From Mageeibacillus sp. UBA6976 (GTDB taxonomy: Bacteria; Bacillota; Clostridia; Saccharofermentanales; Saccharofermentanaceae), in the NCBI GenBank assembly GCA_002450155.1, contig DJYO01000022.1:66668-130667 (forward strand): a stretch of DNA of 64,000 nt, read 5' to 3'. Each line of letters opens with the position of its first letter. Within the stretch, counting starts at the first letter, position 1. The notes beneath the pieces are model-generated. The model was not told the DNA's origin. It saw only the letters and a list, made by a program, of their open reading frames with translations, and did not search any database. Positions 1 through 8,982 of this stretch are shown here, one piece after another. Made by a program: the position numbers and the translations under genes.

Positions 1-2486
1 AACCTGGCATTCTCCCCGTAGTAGAAGGTATAGCCGTTGTTATACCAGATACTGTAGGCAGCAGGCACTTCATCCGTCTGGCAGATAATTATATCCCGGC
101 TCTTAGGATCCATATTAACGCTCTCGCCTGTAGCAGGATCCCTGGGATCGCTGATAAGGCCTTCCATCGCAAGTGCCGGCGTATCTGCGTTGGTCATAAA
201 GGACGTATCCGTTGTAAAGCCCTGAGCGCCGAAATCCTTGACCATAAGGAGGGGGGCGAAGCTTTCGGCATCTATGCCGCTGCCGTCAAATACCAGCTCA
301 TTAAAAAGGCCCAGATTCTTGCCGTGGTCAGCTACGATTATTATCCTTGTGTTATCATATACACCCTGCTCTCTTAAGTAGTCGAAGTATTCTCCCAGTC
401 TGAAGAGCGCGATGACAAAACAGTCGTAATGGGATTCCTGGCGGGTATCCCCGATGGTCAGGGTATGCCTACCATCCGAGATATCGAAGGGGCAATCTGG
501 CAGATTAAGATATTCAAACTGACCGTCCTGGTCGATGGTGCTCAAGACCGTTATGTCGTGAGCCGTATTGTTATCCATCATGAGGAAGGCATTCTCCGAC
601 GAAGAGGAGATCTCGGTCATGTCCTTAAGATGCAGCAGGACGGAGTATGTCTCTATAAAGGAATCCTGCTCGATATCTCTTGTAAGATAATATCTGCCGC
701 CGTCGTAGAGGTAGTTTGTCATAAACTCCGGAGCGCACTTCATTATGGAATAGGACAGCAGTTTGCGCTCTCTGAAAGAATCAGTCTGCTCTATCGTCTC
801 ATTGTCGCTATAGTAATAACCCTCTACGTTATATGCCTCCGTATTTGGGATATCCTTAAAAACGGAATTATCCGGGATAAACTGGTATCCCACATAAGGC
901 AGGTCAAGAAGGGTAACATCGTAACCCTGCCCTCCGAAGAGAAGCGGCATCATTCGCAGGGCGTCGTCGTGCTTATCCCTGAGAAGCACATCTGACCTCG
1001 CGTCCATTGCAAGGGGCGTATAACCGTAACCTCCGAAAAGGGCCGGCGATGCAAAATTCGTGTTAAGCCCGAAGGATATGGTATTGGGATAGAATGTAAA
1101 ACCGTCATACATCTCCTCAAGCTTAGGATATTCGTGCATGGCATAAGGCAGATAGCAGGATACTGCGCGGTCCAGCATAATGACCATTACATTATTGCCT
1201 TCAGAAGAGAGTGTTATCCTCGGGGCTGAAGCTGTGTAATTCTCCTCTGCCATCTTAAGATAGCCATTATATTTTGAGCTTATCGAAGTAATATTTACTA
1301 CTGACATTATGAGCACGGCTGCTGCCGCAATACCGCTCATGACAGAGGTAATCCTTGTCTTGCGGAACAGGAGTATTCCCAGAGCTGCTACCAGCATGAC
1401 GGCAATTATATTTATCACTATAGAAAGAGCCGTATAAGACGGAGCTTTGTCAAATACCATATCTGTATTGATGGTCCCCAGTCCCTTGCCAAAGAACATG
1501 TAATCCGTGATAAAGACAAGGGCCAGTACCCAGTAGATCCCGGACATTACCTTCTTGCCCCTGCCATTTGCGAGGAAATAGAATATCCCTCCCCAGATAA
1601 CAAAGATGCCTGTTGCGATGCAGATCGGGATAAGGAGATATCTTGCAGGAGACAAGGGGGCGTTAACATTTATGAATTCAAGGGGAGAATCTGCTATAAA
1701 TGCCGACGGGATAAGGAGGCCGGTAAATATGGCCAGGAATAATGCGGGCATAAAAAATGACATATGCTCCTGCGGGGTGCTGCTGTCCTTATTAGGCTTC
1801 TCTTTCTTTTTTACAACATGGTTCAGGATGTTCCTTATAAGGGACAAGACATTATTGCATGTCCAGTAGAGCACAAGACTTGATGGTGAATCGTAGAGCA
1901 ATACCAAAAATATAAGTGCGACTATATCTATCTGGATATTGGATTTCTTGGGCATACCTATCGTATAGATAAGACCTGATACTATGTTTATCACTGTCAT
2001 CAGGATAGGCAGCAGGTTTATGGAGATGCCTCCTATGGTAATCAGGCCGTCCGGCATGGACAGATCCTTGATGGGACCAAAAGCCGCTCCCTTAAATACC
2101 GTATAGAGCAAAAGGAAATTATAAGCTGCCACAAAGAAAGGAACCTGCAGCACCAGGGATATGGAATTCTTCATTTGGCTTAACGGACTGTAGTTATTCT
2201 CCTTGTAGTATGCAGACAGGATCATAAACCTCTCGTCTCCGCTAAAGACCTTCTTGATGTGCTTTACCGTAGGTTCAAGTTTCTTCTCCAGCTCCCTCTC
2301 CTGACGTTCCAGTTTTGCCGCCCTGCTGTACAGGGGGTTAACAAGGAGGGTAACGCAGATGCTGAATATTATTATTGACAGTCCCGGATTATCCGTGATC
2401 TTATAAGCCGTTCCGAATATCACTTCGAACACAACCTGAAGAGGCGTTATTATCAGCGCAAATACAACCTTAACAAGTGTGTTCAT
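1..2486 (-). CDS. YidC-like membrane domain fused to sulfatase/LTA-synthase-like domain (3' end outside window)
   Basis: I translated this by hand from the ATG at 2486; the frame stays open to the window edge, so about 828 residues are visible. Residues about 1-250 look like a YidC/Oxa1 core: several membrane segments, the cytoplasmic charged hairpin after PLYSRAAKLERQ, and a polar membrane helix with LYWTCNN. A Lys-rich linker and more membrane segments follow, then an extracellular alkaline-phosphatase-superfamily domain with VMVIMLDRAVS (near 1160-1190) and VADHGKN (near 315-330), the usual metal-binding signatures. At residue 46, where YidC proteins carry the groove Arg, this protein has Thr (helix IFSICVTLLVNPL). 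Its ATG overlaps the stop of the glycerophosphotransferase-like gene by 4 bp, so it belongs to that operon. I infer a role in making or decorating a surface polymer rather than general protein insertion. The C-terminus is not visible. Confidence 0.8.
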   Translation of the reverse strand, partial: MNTLVKVVFALIITPLQVVFEVIFGTAYKITDNPGLSIIIFSICVTLLVNPLYSRAAKLERQERELEKKLEPTVKHIKKVFSGDERFMILSAYYKENNYSPLSQMKNSISLVLQVPFFVAAYNFLLLYTVFKGAAFGPIKDLSMPDGLITIGGISINLLPILMTVINIVSGLIYTIGMPKKSNIQIDIVALIFLVLLYDSPSSLVLYWTCNNVLSLIRNILNHVVKKKEKPNKDSSTPQEHMSFFMPALFLAIFTGLLIPSAFIADSPLEFINVNAPLSPARYLLIPICIATGIFVIWGGIFYFLANGRGKKVMSGIYWVLALVFITDYMFFGKGLGTINTDMVFDKAPSYTALSIVINIIAVMLVAALGILLFRKTRITSVMSGIAAAAVLIMSVVNITSISSKYNGYLKMAEENYTASAPRITLSSEGNNVMVIMLDRAVSCYLPYAMHEYPKLEEMYDGFTFYPNTISFGLNTNFASPALFGGYGYTPLAMDARSDVLLRDKHDDALRMMPLLFGGQGYDVTLLDLPYVGYQFIPDNSVFKDIPNTEAYNVEGYYYSDNETIEQTDSFRERKLLSYSIMKCAPEFMTNYLYDGGRYYLTRDIEQDSFIETYSVLLHLKDMTEISSSSENAFLMMDNNTAHDITVLSTIDQDGQFEYLNLPDCPFDISDGRHTLTIGDTRQESHYDCFVIALFRLGEYFDYLREQGVYDNTRIIIVADHGKNLGLFNELVFDGSGIDAESFAPLLMVKDFGAQGFTTDTSFMTNADTPALAMEGLISDPRDPATGESVNMDPKSRDIIICQTDEVPAAYSIWYNNGYTFYYGENAR

Positions 2487-3706
2487 GTATCAGTCCCCTT
2501 AAGCTCTCCTAATTTGCGGATAAGATAGTCACAGGTCCGCTTCGCTCCTTCGCCTCTATGCTGCCAGATCTCTTCTCTGGCTTCCATCCTGGTAGCAGCA
2601 AAACCGGGATCATTCAGACTCTTCTCGATAAGATCTTTGATATTACTGCTGTTTTCCATCGTAAGACCTATGCCGATCTTCGGGAGCATCCTGATGGACC
2701 AGGGCTCGTCTTTGAGGAAGTAGTAGTCGTACTGCCCTTTGTCGAATTCTATGTCAGCATAGATGACCGGCTTATCGAATATGAAAGCAAAGTCCAGCAT
2801 GACACCTGAGAAATCAGAGATCATGATATCTGATCTCCTTAAACATTCGAAATTGTCTGCATCCCGGTTCCATTCAAGGTTTTCGCTTGCAGGGAACATA
2901 TCCATAAGATGCTCCATGACCTCCCTGTCAGCCGTAAAGGACTGGGGATGAGGTCTTATTATCACATGATAACCGGTGTCTATAAGGTTCCTTATCATGT
3001 CCTCGCCGTATCTTACCAGGAGACTGGACTTGCCCCAGGAAGGAGCGAGAAGCACAGTAGTCTTGCCATCTGAAGGAAGCTCTGGCGCTGCCTTGAGCCT
3101 TGCGAGCATGTCATCCATATAAGGTATGCCTACTATCTCAAGCTCCTTGGCAGGAAGAGATCTTAATTCCTCCAGCTCTCTTATCTGGTCAACCTGTATC
3201 TGCCCTGAGAAAAGGATCGCATCGAAGAAATCCAGCTCGAACATACGGTAAGATGCCGCGTCTCTCGGAGCATGCATTATATGCACGTAGAAATCTGCAA
3301 ACCTGGATCTCTTCCACTGCAATACGTCAAGTCCCGGAGTAGTGGCAAATACAACACCTGCATTAAGCATATTTAGCCTTGCAAAACCCTTGTTGCCCTC
3401 TCCTATAAACTCGGTCCGAATGTGCCCAAATTCCGTGGTAAGAGCCGGGTCATCGGCAGATGCCGTAAGAAACAGCGCCTCTTGTCCCCGTCTGTCCAGC
3501 TCCTTAAGGATCGGCTTAAATGTAGTCCAGTACCTGGCAGAATCCGAATATATGACAAGGGGTGTCTTATCCTTATCCACTTTGCCCCCTCTGCCTGTCT
3601 TAAGCTTTATGATAAGAGACCTTCCAAAAAATACAACCGCACTTACGGCCCCCATAAGGACTGTAAATAACATGGAACCTGTGCCGGGGTCTATATAAAG
3701 AATCAT
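2483..3706 (-). CDS. CDP-glycerol glycerophosphotransferase-like (TagB/TagF family) enzyme
   Basis: 407 residues. One N-terminal membrane segment (about 10-34) is followed by a GT-B-like domain. The TagF-type signatures are visible: RPHPQS at 251-256 and SDFSGVMLDF at 297-306. The family transfers glycerol phosphate, ribitol phosphate or related CMP-activated groups onto wall or capsular polymers at the cytoplasmic face. It is shorter than poly-glycerol-phosphate polymerases (about 700 residues), so it may add one or a few units. It overlaps both neighbours by 4 bp (ATGA junctions), so coupling to the dehydrogenase upstream and the YidC-sulfatase gene downstream is likely. The donor could be CDP-glycerol or, judging from the neighbours, a CMP-phosphonate; the sequence does not decide this. 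Confidence 0.8.
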   Translation of the reverse strand: MILYIDPGTGSMLFTVLMGAVSAVVFFGRSLIIKLKTGRGGKVDKDKTPLVIYSDSARYWTTFKPILKELDRRGQEALFLTASADDPALTTEFGHIRTEFIGEGNKGFARLNMLNAGVVFATTPGLDVLQWKRSRFADFYVHIMHAPRDAASYRMFELDFFDAILFSGQIQVDQIRELEELRSLPAKELEIVGIPYMDDMLARLKAAPELPSDGKTTVLLAPSWGKSSLLVRYGEDMIRNLIDTGYHVIIRPHPQSFTADREVMEHLMDMFPASENLEWNRDADNFECLRRSDIMISDFSGVMLDFAFIFDKPVIYADIEFDKGQYDYYFLKDEPWSIRMLPKIGIGLTMENSSNIKDLIEKSLNDPGFAATRMEAREEIWQHRGEGAKRTCDYLIRKLGELKGTDT

Positions 3707-4695
3707 GTACTCTCCTCTGCCATCCTGGTATAAAGGAGTTTAAGTTCTTCTGTATCGAGCATTAAGGGATTATTGGCAAGCCTCTCCTTATTGACTGACA
3801 TGCTGAGAATATCGATATCTTCAGTAGTGATATCCGGAGCTTTAAGATCCACATACCCATAGAACTCATCAAAATCTTTCCTGTATCTTTGTGCCTGACC
3901 AAGATCAGTTCCCATCTCATCCATATAATCCCAGAGCTGCTTTACGGCAAGGAGGCAGGCATGTCCGTGAGCTGTCCCCTTCATGGTCGTAAGCTTATAT
4001 GCCATGGCATGTCCGCCTGTAGTCATCGTGATATCTATCGCCCGCCCTGCATCGTAGGAAGCGCCCTGCACTTTTGCAGCTGCCTCAAGATCTCCTGCAA
4101 GATAAGCCTTGTAATATGCAAATATCCCCTTAAGAGCTGAATATGCATATTCTATGCTCTGCTCATTTGCCCTTAATGACCACATGGATTCAATAGCATG
4201 GCATAAGCTGTCAGAAAGGGTGGATCTCTTCTGGTACGAAGGAAGGGTTATCAGCACCTTTGGATCAAACATAATTGCCGAAGCTTCCATCCTGGGGCTT
4301 CCCAGTGACAGTTTGACCCCATCTTTGTATATTACTGCTATCTTTGTTGCTTCGCTGCCGCTTCCTGCAGTGGTAGGTATTACTGCAAGAGCGCATTCGC
4401 CCTCATATCTGTCCCTTACCGCCTTGGCAACATCTATCGCACTCCCGCCTCCTGCGGCAAGGATCAGGCCGGGCTTTATCCTTGAAGCGATCTCTATGCC
4501 TTTATCTACCGAAGATATATCGGGATTAGGATCGTAGTCAGAAAATACCGTAAGATCTGCTATTCCTGATAAGCTCTCAAGGAACCTGCCCCCGTCAAGT
4601 CTCGGGAGCATGCTGGAGCTTACGGCAAGTACAGTCCTGCCGGTGTTCTTTATATAGCTTAAGAACTCATCGTAGTCCCGGTAGATCAAACTCAT
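3703..4695 (-). CDS. group III iron-containing alcohol dehydrogenase, possibly phosphonoacetaldehyde reductase
   Basis: 330 residues of the Fe-ADH superfamily, which reduces aldehydes or oxidises alcohols with NAD(P)H and a bound metal. GGGSAIDVAKAV at 82-93 is the dinucleotide-binding loop and TTAGSGSEAT at 108-117 the second conserved loop. Candidate metal ligands are Asp162, His166, His229 and His243. Members next to a CMP-type nucleotidyltransferase are often phosphonoacetaldehyde reductases (PhpC type) making 2-hydroxyethylphosphonate, and this is the basis for that suggestion. No PEP mutase or phosphonopyruvate decarboxylase is visible in the window. Glycerol- or ribitol-type polyol dehydrogenase is the alternative. 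It overlaps its neighbours by 4 bp on both sides. Confidence 0.75.
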   Translation of the reverse strand: MSLIYRDYDEFLSYIKNTGRTVLAVSSSMLPRLDGGRFLESLSGIADLTVFSDYDPNPDISSVDKGIEIASRIKPGLILAAGGGSAIDVAKAVRDRYEGECALAVIPTTAGSGSEATKIAVIYKDGVKLSLGSPRMEASAIMFDPKVLITLPSYQKRSTLSDSLCHAIESMWSLRANEQSIEYAYSALKGIFAYYKAYLAGDLEAAAKVQGASYDAGRAIDITMTTGGHAMAYKLTTMKGTAHGHACLLAVKQLWDYMDEMGTDLGQAQRYRKDFDEFYGYVDLKAPDITTEDIDILSMSVNKERLANNPLMLDTEELKLLYTRMAEEST

Positions 4696-5396
4696 ATAAG
4701 CCTTGCCCTCATTCTCTCAAGATCTGTTTCGTTATCTATCTCACCGCATAGCATATCCTTAACATCGAAAGGGATTATCTCCGCCTCAGAAGTTACCCGG
4801 TTAAGCGCATTCTCCGCATAGCAGGAGGTCTCGCCCTTGGTGCAGAATCCTGTTATCGAATCAAGCCAGATCTGCCAGTCCCTGTGCTTCAGGCTGTATA
4901 ATGGCTGGCATGCCACGACATCTTCTGTAAGATCGACACCTATACTTATGACCCTGCCGTCCTTTACCATCGCCTTAAAATCCTTATCCGGCAAAGGGAG
5001 AGTACTCGATACGGTAACGGCAGAATAAGGCAGGGCTATGATCTTTCTCAGAACCTCTTTGTCAAATACCAGATCTCCGTGCATCAGGACAAGATCGCTG
5101 TCTAAGAAATCTCTTGCCATATAGATGGAATAGATATAATTGGTCCTGTCATATATGGGATTATTAACAAAGGTATAATCTATCGGGAGATCAAGAGATC
5201 TTACATAACTTTCCAAAACGCTACTAAACGGACCTGTAGTGATTACCACATCCCTTATACCGGACAGAGCAAGAAGCCTTAGCTGCCTGCTTATTATGGT
5301 ATCCGTATCTGATATCTCCGTCATGCACTTGGGGTGGTCCTTAGTAAGATACCCCATCCTGCTGCCCATACCGGAATTAAGTATAAGAGCTGTCAT
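4692..5396 (-). CDS. sugar/alditol-type nucleotidyltransferase (phosphocholine cytidylyltransferase-like)
   Basis: 234 residues, a single NTP_transferase domain. It starts with the loop NSGMGSRMGYLTKDHPKCM (residues 7-25), which binds the nucleotide, and has MHGDLVFD at 105-112 for the metal. These enzymes activate a phosphorylated alcohol, amine, sugar or phosphonate as a CMP or NDP derivative. The order nucleotidyltransferase, alcohol dehydrogenase, TagF-like transferase reads as a short pathway: make the alcohol, activate it, transfer it to a polymer. The ATG at 5396 has a GGAG site 8 bases upstream. It is probably the first gene of a sub-operon, since 59 bp separate it from the VTT gene. 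Confidence 0.8.
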   Translation of the reverse strand: MTALILNSGMGSRMGYLTKDHPKCMTEISDTDTIISRQLRLLALSGIRDVVITTGPFSSVLESYVRSLDLPIDYTFVNNPIYDRTNYIYSIYMARDFLDSDLVLMHGDLVFDKEVLRKIIALPYSAVTVSSTLPLPDKDFKAMVKDGRVISIGVDLTEDVVACQPLYSLKHRDWQIWLDSITGFCTKGETSCYAENALNRVTSEAEIIPFDVKDMLCGEIDNETDLERMRARLI

Positions 5397-5455
5397 GCAA
5401 TATCTCCGTTGCTTACTAGAATTAAAGATTATTTTACTTCAAAATAAGGGATATG

Positions 5456-6145
5456 TCATTTGCCGGCGGTGTGCTTCTTTTGGTATGCGCTGTAGAACAG
5501 ATATCCTACGCCCGCCGTAACTATTATCACCGCCATGACGATTATAAACAGCAGATATTTCTTCTCCCCTGCCGCATCTCCGCTTACAACGGACAGGAAG
5601 ATAGCCGGGAATCTCCCTACAAATGTAATAAAGATCCACATGGGAAGCTTCATGTCAGTAAAGCCAACAAAATAGGTAAAGATATCTTTGGGCGTTCCGG
5701 GGATAAGGAAGAACAGGAAGGTCAGCAGGTCCCTCTTATTGGACTGCTTAAGAAAGCTCGCTGATTCGATCTTCTCCTTGGATATAAAGAGCTCTGCAAA
5801 ACGCAGCCCGAACCTGCGGACCATAAGGAAGACAAAGACCGAACCCATAGTCATTGCCACATCGCAAATCAGGGTGCCCCACAAGATCCCGAAACTGTAT
5901 CCGGCCGCAACTTCGAAGGGGCCGCCCGGGATTATCGCTGCTACGACCTGCAGAAAGCAGGCACTCATAAACATTAATACGCTCCAGGGCTTATTGCCGT
6001 GCATATAGGCTTGGAAAGCCTTGGGGTCTGATGCCATCTCCAGCATGGGCCGGCAGATAAAATAGGATATGGTAAGCACCACCGCCAATATCATGACGAG
6101 CAACAGCACTGCAGTTATTCTCTTTTTCTTAAGTTCCTTGTCCAT
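5456..6145 (-). CDS. VTT/TVP38-TMEM64 (DedA-superfamily) membrane protein
   Basis: 229 residues with an N-terminal membrane helix and several further hydrophobic segments. The central part has the SNARE-associated/VTT pattern, including a PGGPFEVAAGYSFG-type re-entrant segment (about 72-85) and FLIPGTPKDIFTYFVG (about 146-161). Bacterial VTT proteins are implicated in lipid scrambling and recycling of the undecaprenyl or polymer lipid carrier, which fits the adjacent polymer genes. It begins 13 bp after the second ABC permease, so co-transcription with the exporter is likely. The stop is followed by 59 bp before the nucleotidyltransferase. Confidence 0.8.
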   Translation of the reverse strand: MDKELKKKRITAVLLLVMILAVVLTISYFICRPMLEMASDPKAFQAYMHGNKPWSVLMFMSACFLQVVAAIIPGGPFEVAAGYSFGILWGTLICDVAMTMGSVFVFLMVRRFGLRFAELFISKEKIESASFLKQSNKRDLLTFLFFLIPGTPKDIFTYFVGFTDMKLPMWIFITFVGRFPAIFLSVVSGDAAGEKKYLLFIIVMAVIIVTAGVGYLFYSAYQKKHTAGK

Positions 6146-6158
6146 AGTCTTTCCCTTG

Positions 6159-7202
6159 TCAGAAGAAGCTTGGTGGGAATATGAGGCTTAAGCCCTTGAG
6201 CAGAGGACTGAAGGATGCCAGATCGAACAATACGCCCGAGAACAGGAAGCAAAGGATCAGATATACCGGAAGGATCGCAGCAAATATGCTGCTTCTGGAT
6301 GACCTTATGGGGAGGAGTGCAAACACTGTGCCTATCAGGATCCCTACTGCGAGCATGATGAACATATATCCCAATACCCACCAGATATTAAACCTTGCCT
6401 TTGTCACGACAAATGCAAGTATGGATACAGCCGTCATGGGCACTGTAAAAACACCTATCTGTATAAGTGTCATATATACCTTCTCTATAAGGTTAAATCT
6501 CAGATAGATCTTGTTGTCGTAGTCACTGAGGAATGCCATTATGCCCATAAGCGCAGCCGTATAAATAAACAGACCGGCAAACTTATAGACAGGGATATCC
6601 ACCTTCTCGGTCCTGGTGTTGTCGTTATACTCTCCGCCCTCTAAGCCTTTCATGGCAAAGATCTCACTGCCGCTAACCTTCTCGTCGTAGATCTCGTACA
6701 GAAGCATCCTGTCTTCTTCGGAGCGGATAAGACCCTCTTCTTCAAATATCTCCTCGGTAAAGAGCTTGGCAGATCTCCTGAAGAATCTTGAGAATACCTC
6801 TTCTGTAGCAAGAGAGGAAAGAGCGCCTGCCGCAGGTGTGCTTATGATGACTATCTCACGTGCCTTTGATGAGGTCTTGCTGTTTATATAGAAATCTTCG
6901 GGAATAATGTACCCTGTAGCAACCTCACCTGCTGCCATCTGGGCATACATCTCATCTTCGCTGTCCACCTCGTAGAAATGAAATACGGATTTCATGGAGC
7001 ACAGCTCCTCTACTGCGGCAATGCTCTCCTCATTGGTATCGTTATTAAGGATAGCTATCGGGATAAAAGCAGACTTCTGCTTATCCGGGATCGTAAGCTG
7101 AAGGACCGAGAGGATAAGGATCAAGAGAACCATTATCAGCATGATGGGGCTTAATATACTCCTCTTGGAAGCTATGCGGATACGGTTTAAAAGAAGCTTC
7201 AT
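6159..7202 (-). CDS. ABC-2 type permease, subunit 2
   Basis: 347 residues. One N-terminal membrane helix (about 14-34), an extracytoplasmic domain of roughly 170 residues, then a cluster of about five to six membrane helices. This is the ABC-2 (DrrB/YhgE-like) exporter layout. It overlaps the preceding permease by 4 bp (ATGA). Two dissimilar permeases of the same layout with one ATPase suggest a heterodimeric exporter. Substrate unknown; the surface-polymer genes downstream make a lipid-linked or envelope substrate plausible, but lantibiotic or drug export cannot be excluded. Confidence 0.8.
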   Translation of the reverse strand: MKLLLNRIRIASKRSILSPIMLIMVLLILILSVLQLTIPDKQKSAFIPIAILNNDTNEESIAAVEELCSMKSVFHFYEVDSEDEMYAQMAAGEVATGYIIPEDFYINSKTSSKAREIVIISTPAAGALSSLATEEVFSRFFRRSAKLFTEEIFEEEGLIRSEEDRMLLYEIYDEKVSGSEIFAMKGLEGGEYNDNTRTEKVDIPVYKFAGLFIYTAALMGIMAFLSDYDNKIYLRFNLIEKVYMTLIQIGVFTVPMTAVSILAFVVTKARFNIWWVLGYMFIMLAVGILIGTVFALLPIRSSRSSIFAAILPVYLILCFLFSGVLFDLASFSPLLKGLSLIFPPSFF

Positions 7203-8290
7203 CCGAACATCACCTCCAGAGAATAATTGATCACATAGTACATAGGATTGTAGGGCGCAGCGTAGGAGAAGAATTTAGACATATACTCAAGAGGTATAAG
7301 GCCTCCTGCTGCGTACATGATGATAAGTCCGCCTCCGAATCCGGTAAAAGCGACTGTCGTGGGTTTCTTAAGAAGATAGCAGAGTCCTGTCATTATAGCG
7401 GACAGCAGAATAATGACCGGCAGCATCAGTATGACAGCCCCGGGATTCAGGTTTATCTTTACAATCCTTAATGCTGCAAACATTATAAGATACAGGGCAT
7501 ACATCATAAAGCTTACCGACAGGGTCTCAATAAGGAATATCCTGAAGCGGCTGTAACCTGCAAGTCTTGCCCTTGCCATAAAGGATTCCTTGTTGCCTTT
7601 GTAGAAGAAAGCAAATACAAAGACAGACATCATGAGCAGGAAAGTAGAATAGGATGCTGTCATCTTCTCCCTGAGAGTAAAGACCTGAAGTGCATCCTGA
7701 TCCTCATTATCAAAGAGACGGTTCCTGCCGAGCACATAGGAAACAGATTCCTCAGACAGACGCCCCATGGCTCTGTTTACAGCTTCACCGGGGAGATCTC
7801 CTGCCTCATTTACGTACTGATAGCCGGTCCTGATAATACCCTGGCCGGTACCAAGAAGATTCGACAATGTGAGTATGAGGTCATTTACCGCATGCTCCAT
7901 AAAGGTAGTGCCTGTGCGGAAGACTACCGTCGCCTGCATGTTCTCACCGGTAAAGACACTGTCTATAAAGCCTTCAGGTATGATCACGCCGGCTATAGCT
8001 TCGCCCTCTTCGATCGCGGAATAGACTTCATCCACGGTATCCAGCCGGTCGATGATGACCGTCTCCTTTACGCTGTCTATCCTGCTTACGAGGGAGAGTC
8101 CCAGTTCATTCGCACTGGTGTCGTCGGGCATATAGCAGACAAGCCTTGTCGCGGATACGGAAGTCTTATCCTTGAAGAGGAATGCATCACCGTAAGTTAC
8201 TATGCACAGAGCGGCAAAACCGAATGCCAGCAGGTAACACATAACAAAGGGAAAGAAAAGAAATATCCTCTTAAGATATGCTTTAAACAT
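7199..8290 (-). CDS. ABC-2 type permease, subunit 1
   Basis: 363 residues with the same plan as its partner: an N-terminal membrane helix (about 11-33), a large extracytoplasmic region rich in Asp/Glu, and about six C-terminal membrane helices. The ATG lies 8 bp upstream of the end of the ATPase stop, so the two are translationally coupled. The first 30 residues are strongly hydrophobic with a MFKAYLKRIF start typical of ABC-2 permeases. It presumably pairs with the 6159-7202 product. Confidence 0.8.
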   Translation of the reverse strand: MFKAYLKRIFLFFPFVMCYLLAFGFAALCIVTYGDAFLFKDKTSVSATRLVCYMPDDTSANELGLSLVSRIDSVKETVIIDRLDTVDEVYSAIEEGEAIAGVIIPEGFIDSVFTGENMQATVVFRTGTTFMEHAVNDLILTLSNLLGTGQGIIRTGYQYVNEAGDLPGEAVNRAMGRLSEESVSYVLGRNRLFDNEDQDALQVFTLREKMTASYSTFLLMMSVFVFAFFYKGNKESFMARARLAGYSRFRIFLIETLSVSFMMYALYLIMFAALRIVKINLNPGAVILMLPVIILLSAIMTGLCYLLKKPTTVAFTGFGGGLIIMYAAGGLIPLEYMSKFFSYAAPYNPMYYVINYSLEVMFG

Positions 8291-8912
8291 TGAGCGCTCC
8301 TGTTACGGTCTGGCCCTTGGGGAGCTCTTCGCATTTGCCGTCGTGGAGATAGTAGATCCTGTCACAATGGGCAAAGACATCCTCGCTGTGGCTGGCAACA
8401 AATACCGTTCCGCCGCCTGACTTAAAGGTATCTATAAAACTGATAATGTCCTTCTTGGCCGGGATATCAAGAGCGGCCAGAGGCTCATCCAGGAGCAGAA
8501 CATCCGGCTTATCCAGTATTACAGAAGTGATCGCAAGACGCTTCTTCATACCGCCTGACATACGTCTGACCTTAAGATCAATAAAATCCTTTGTCTTAAG
8601 GACGGAGGCCTCTGAATCAGTAAGAGCTGCCAAGATATCCTTGCGGCCCAAGGGAGACCACATCATCAGGTTATCTATACCGGACAGCTCTTCTATCAGG
8701 GCGTTCTCCTGAGTAACAAAACCCACCTTGCCATCTATCATGATATTTCCCGCGTGGGGTTTCTTAATGCCTGCAATAGCAGACAGAAGTGTTGATTTGC
8801 CCGAGCCGTTAAGGCCCAAAAGTCCGATGCATTCTCCCTCATAAGCCTTGATGCTTACGTCTTTGAGAATGCTCTTTTTGTAATTTAATGTGACGTTATC
8901 TATCTCTACCAT
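8283..8912 (-). CDS. ABC transporter ATP-binding protein
   Basis: 209 residues from the chosen ATG at 8912. Walker A is GLNGSGKST at 33-41, the signature is MSGGMKKRL at 118-126, Walker B is VLLLDEP at 138-144, and the switch His follows in ASHSED. A longer frame starting at 8960 is open, but its first 16 codons cover a strong terminator hairpin (8926-8954), so the start after the hairpin is preferred. The match to homologues also begins at MVEIDNVTLNYKK. It energises the two ABC-2 permeases downstream. The upstream SD is weak, and the terminator 13 bases before the start suggests expression by read-through. Confidence 0.85.
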   Translation of the reverse strand: MVEIDNVTLNYKKSILKDVSIKAYEGECIGLLGLNGSGKSTLLSAIAGIKKPHAGNIMIDGKVGFVTQENALIEELSGIDNLMMWSPLGRKDILAALTDSEASVLKTKDFIDLKVRRMSGGMKKRLAITSVILDKPDVLLLDEPLAALDIPAKKDIISFIDTFKSGGGTVFVASHSEDVFAHCDRIYYLHDGKCEELPKGQTVTGALNV

Positions 8913-8915
8913 ATT

Positions 8916-8954
8916 CTTTATAAAAGAGGCCGAAAGCTCATGGCTCCCGGCCTC
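8916..8954 (-). terminator. Rho-independent terminator between lipoprotein and ABC exporter genes
   Basis: On the minus strand a 12-bp stem with two G-T pairs (outer arms GAGGCCG and CGGCCTC) closes a 5-base loop and is followed by TTTTAT. It lies 28 bp after the lipoprotein stop and 13 bp before the ABC ATPase start, so it probably lowers transcription from the lipoprotein gene into the exporter operon. Confidence 0.8.
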
Positions 8955-8982
8955 ACTCAATTATTCAATCCGTTACTTAAGA

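Noticed and set aside
429..995. Plus-strand 188-codon frame at the left edge
   Set aside because: It lies wholly opposite the YidC-sulfatase gene, whose domains are recognisable; it has no SD or domain.
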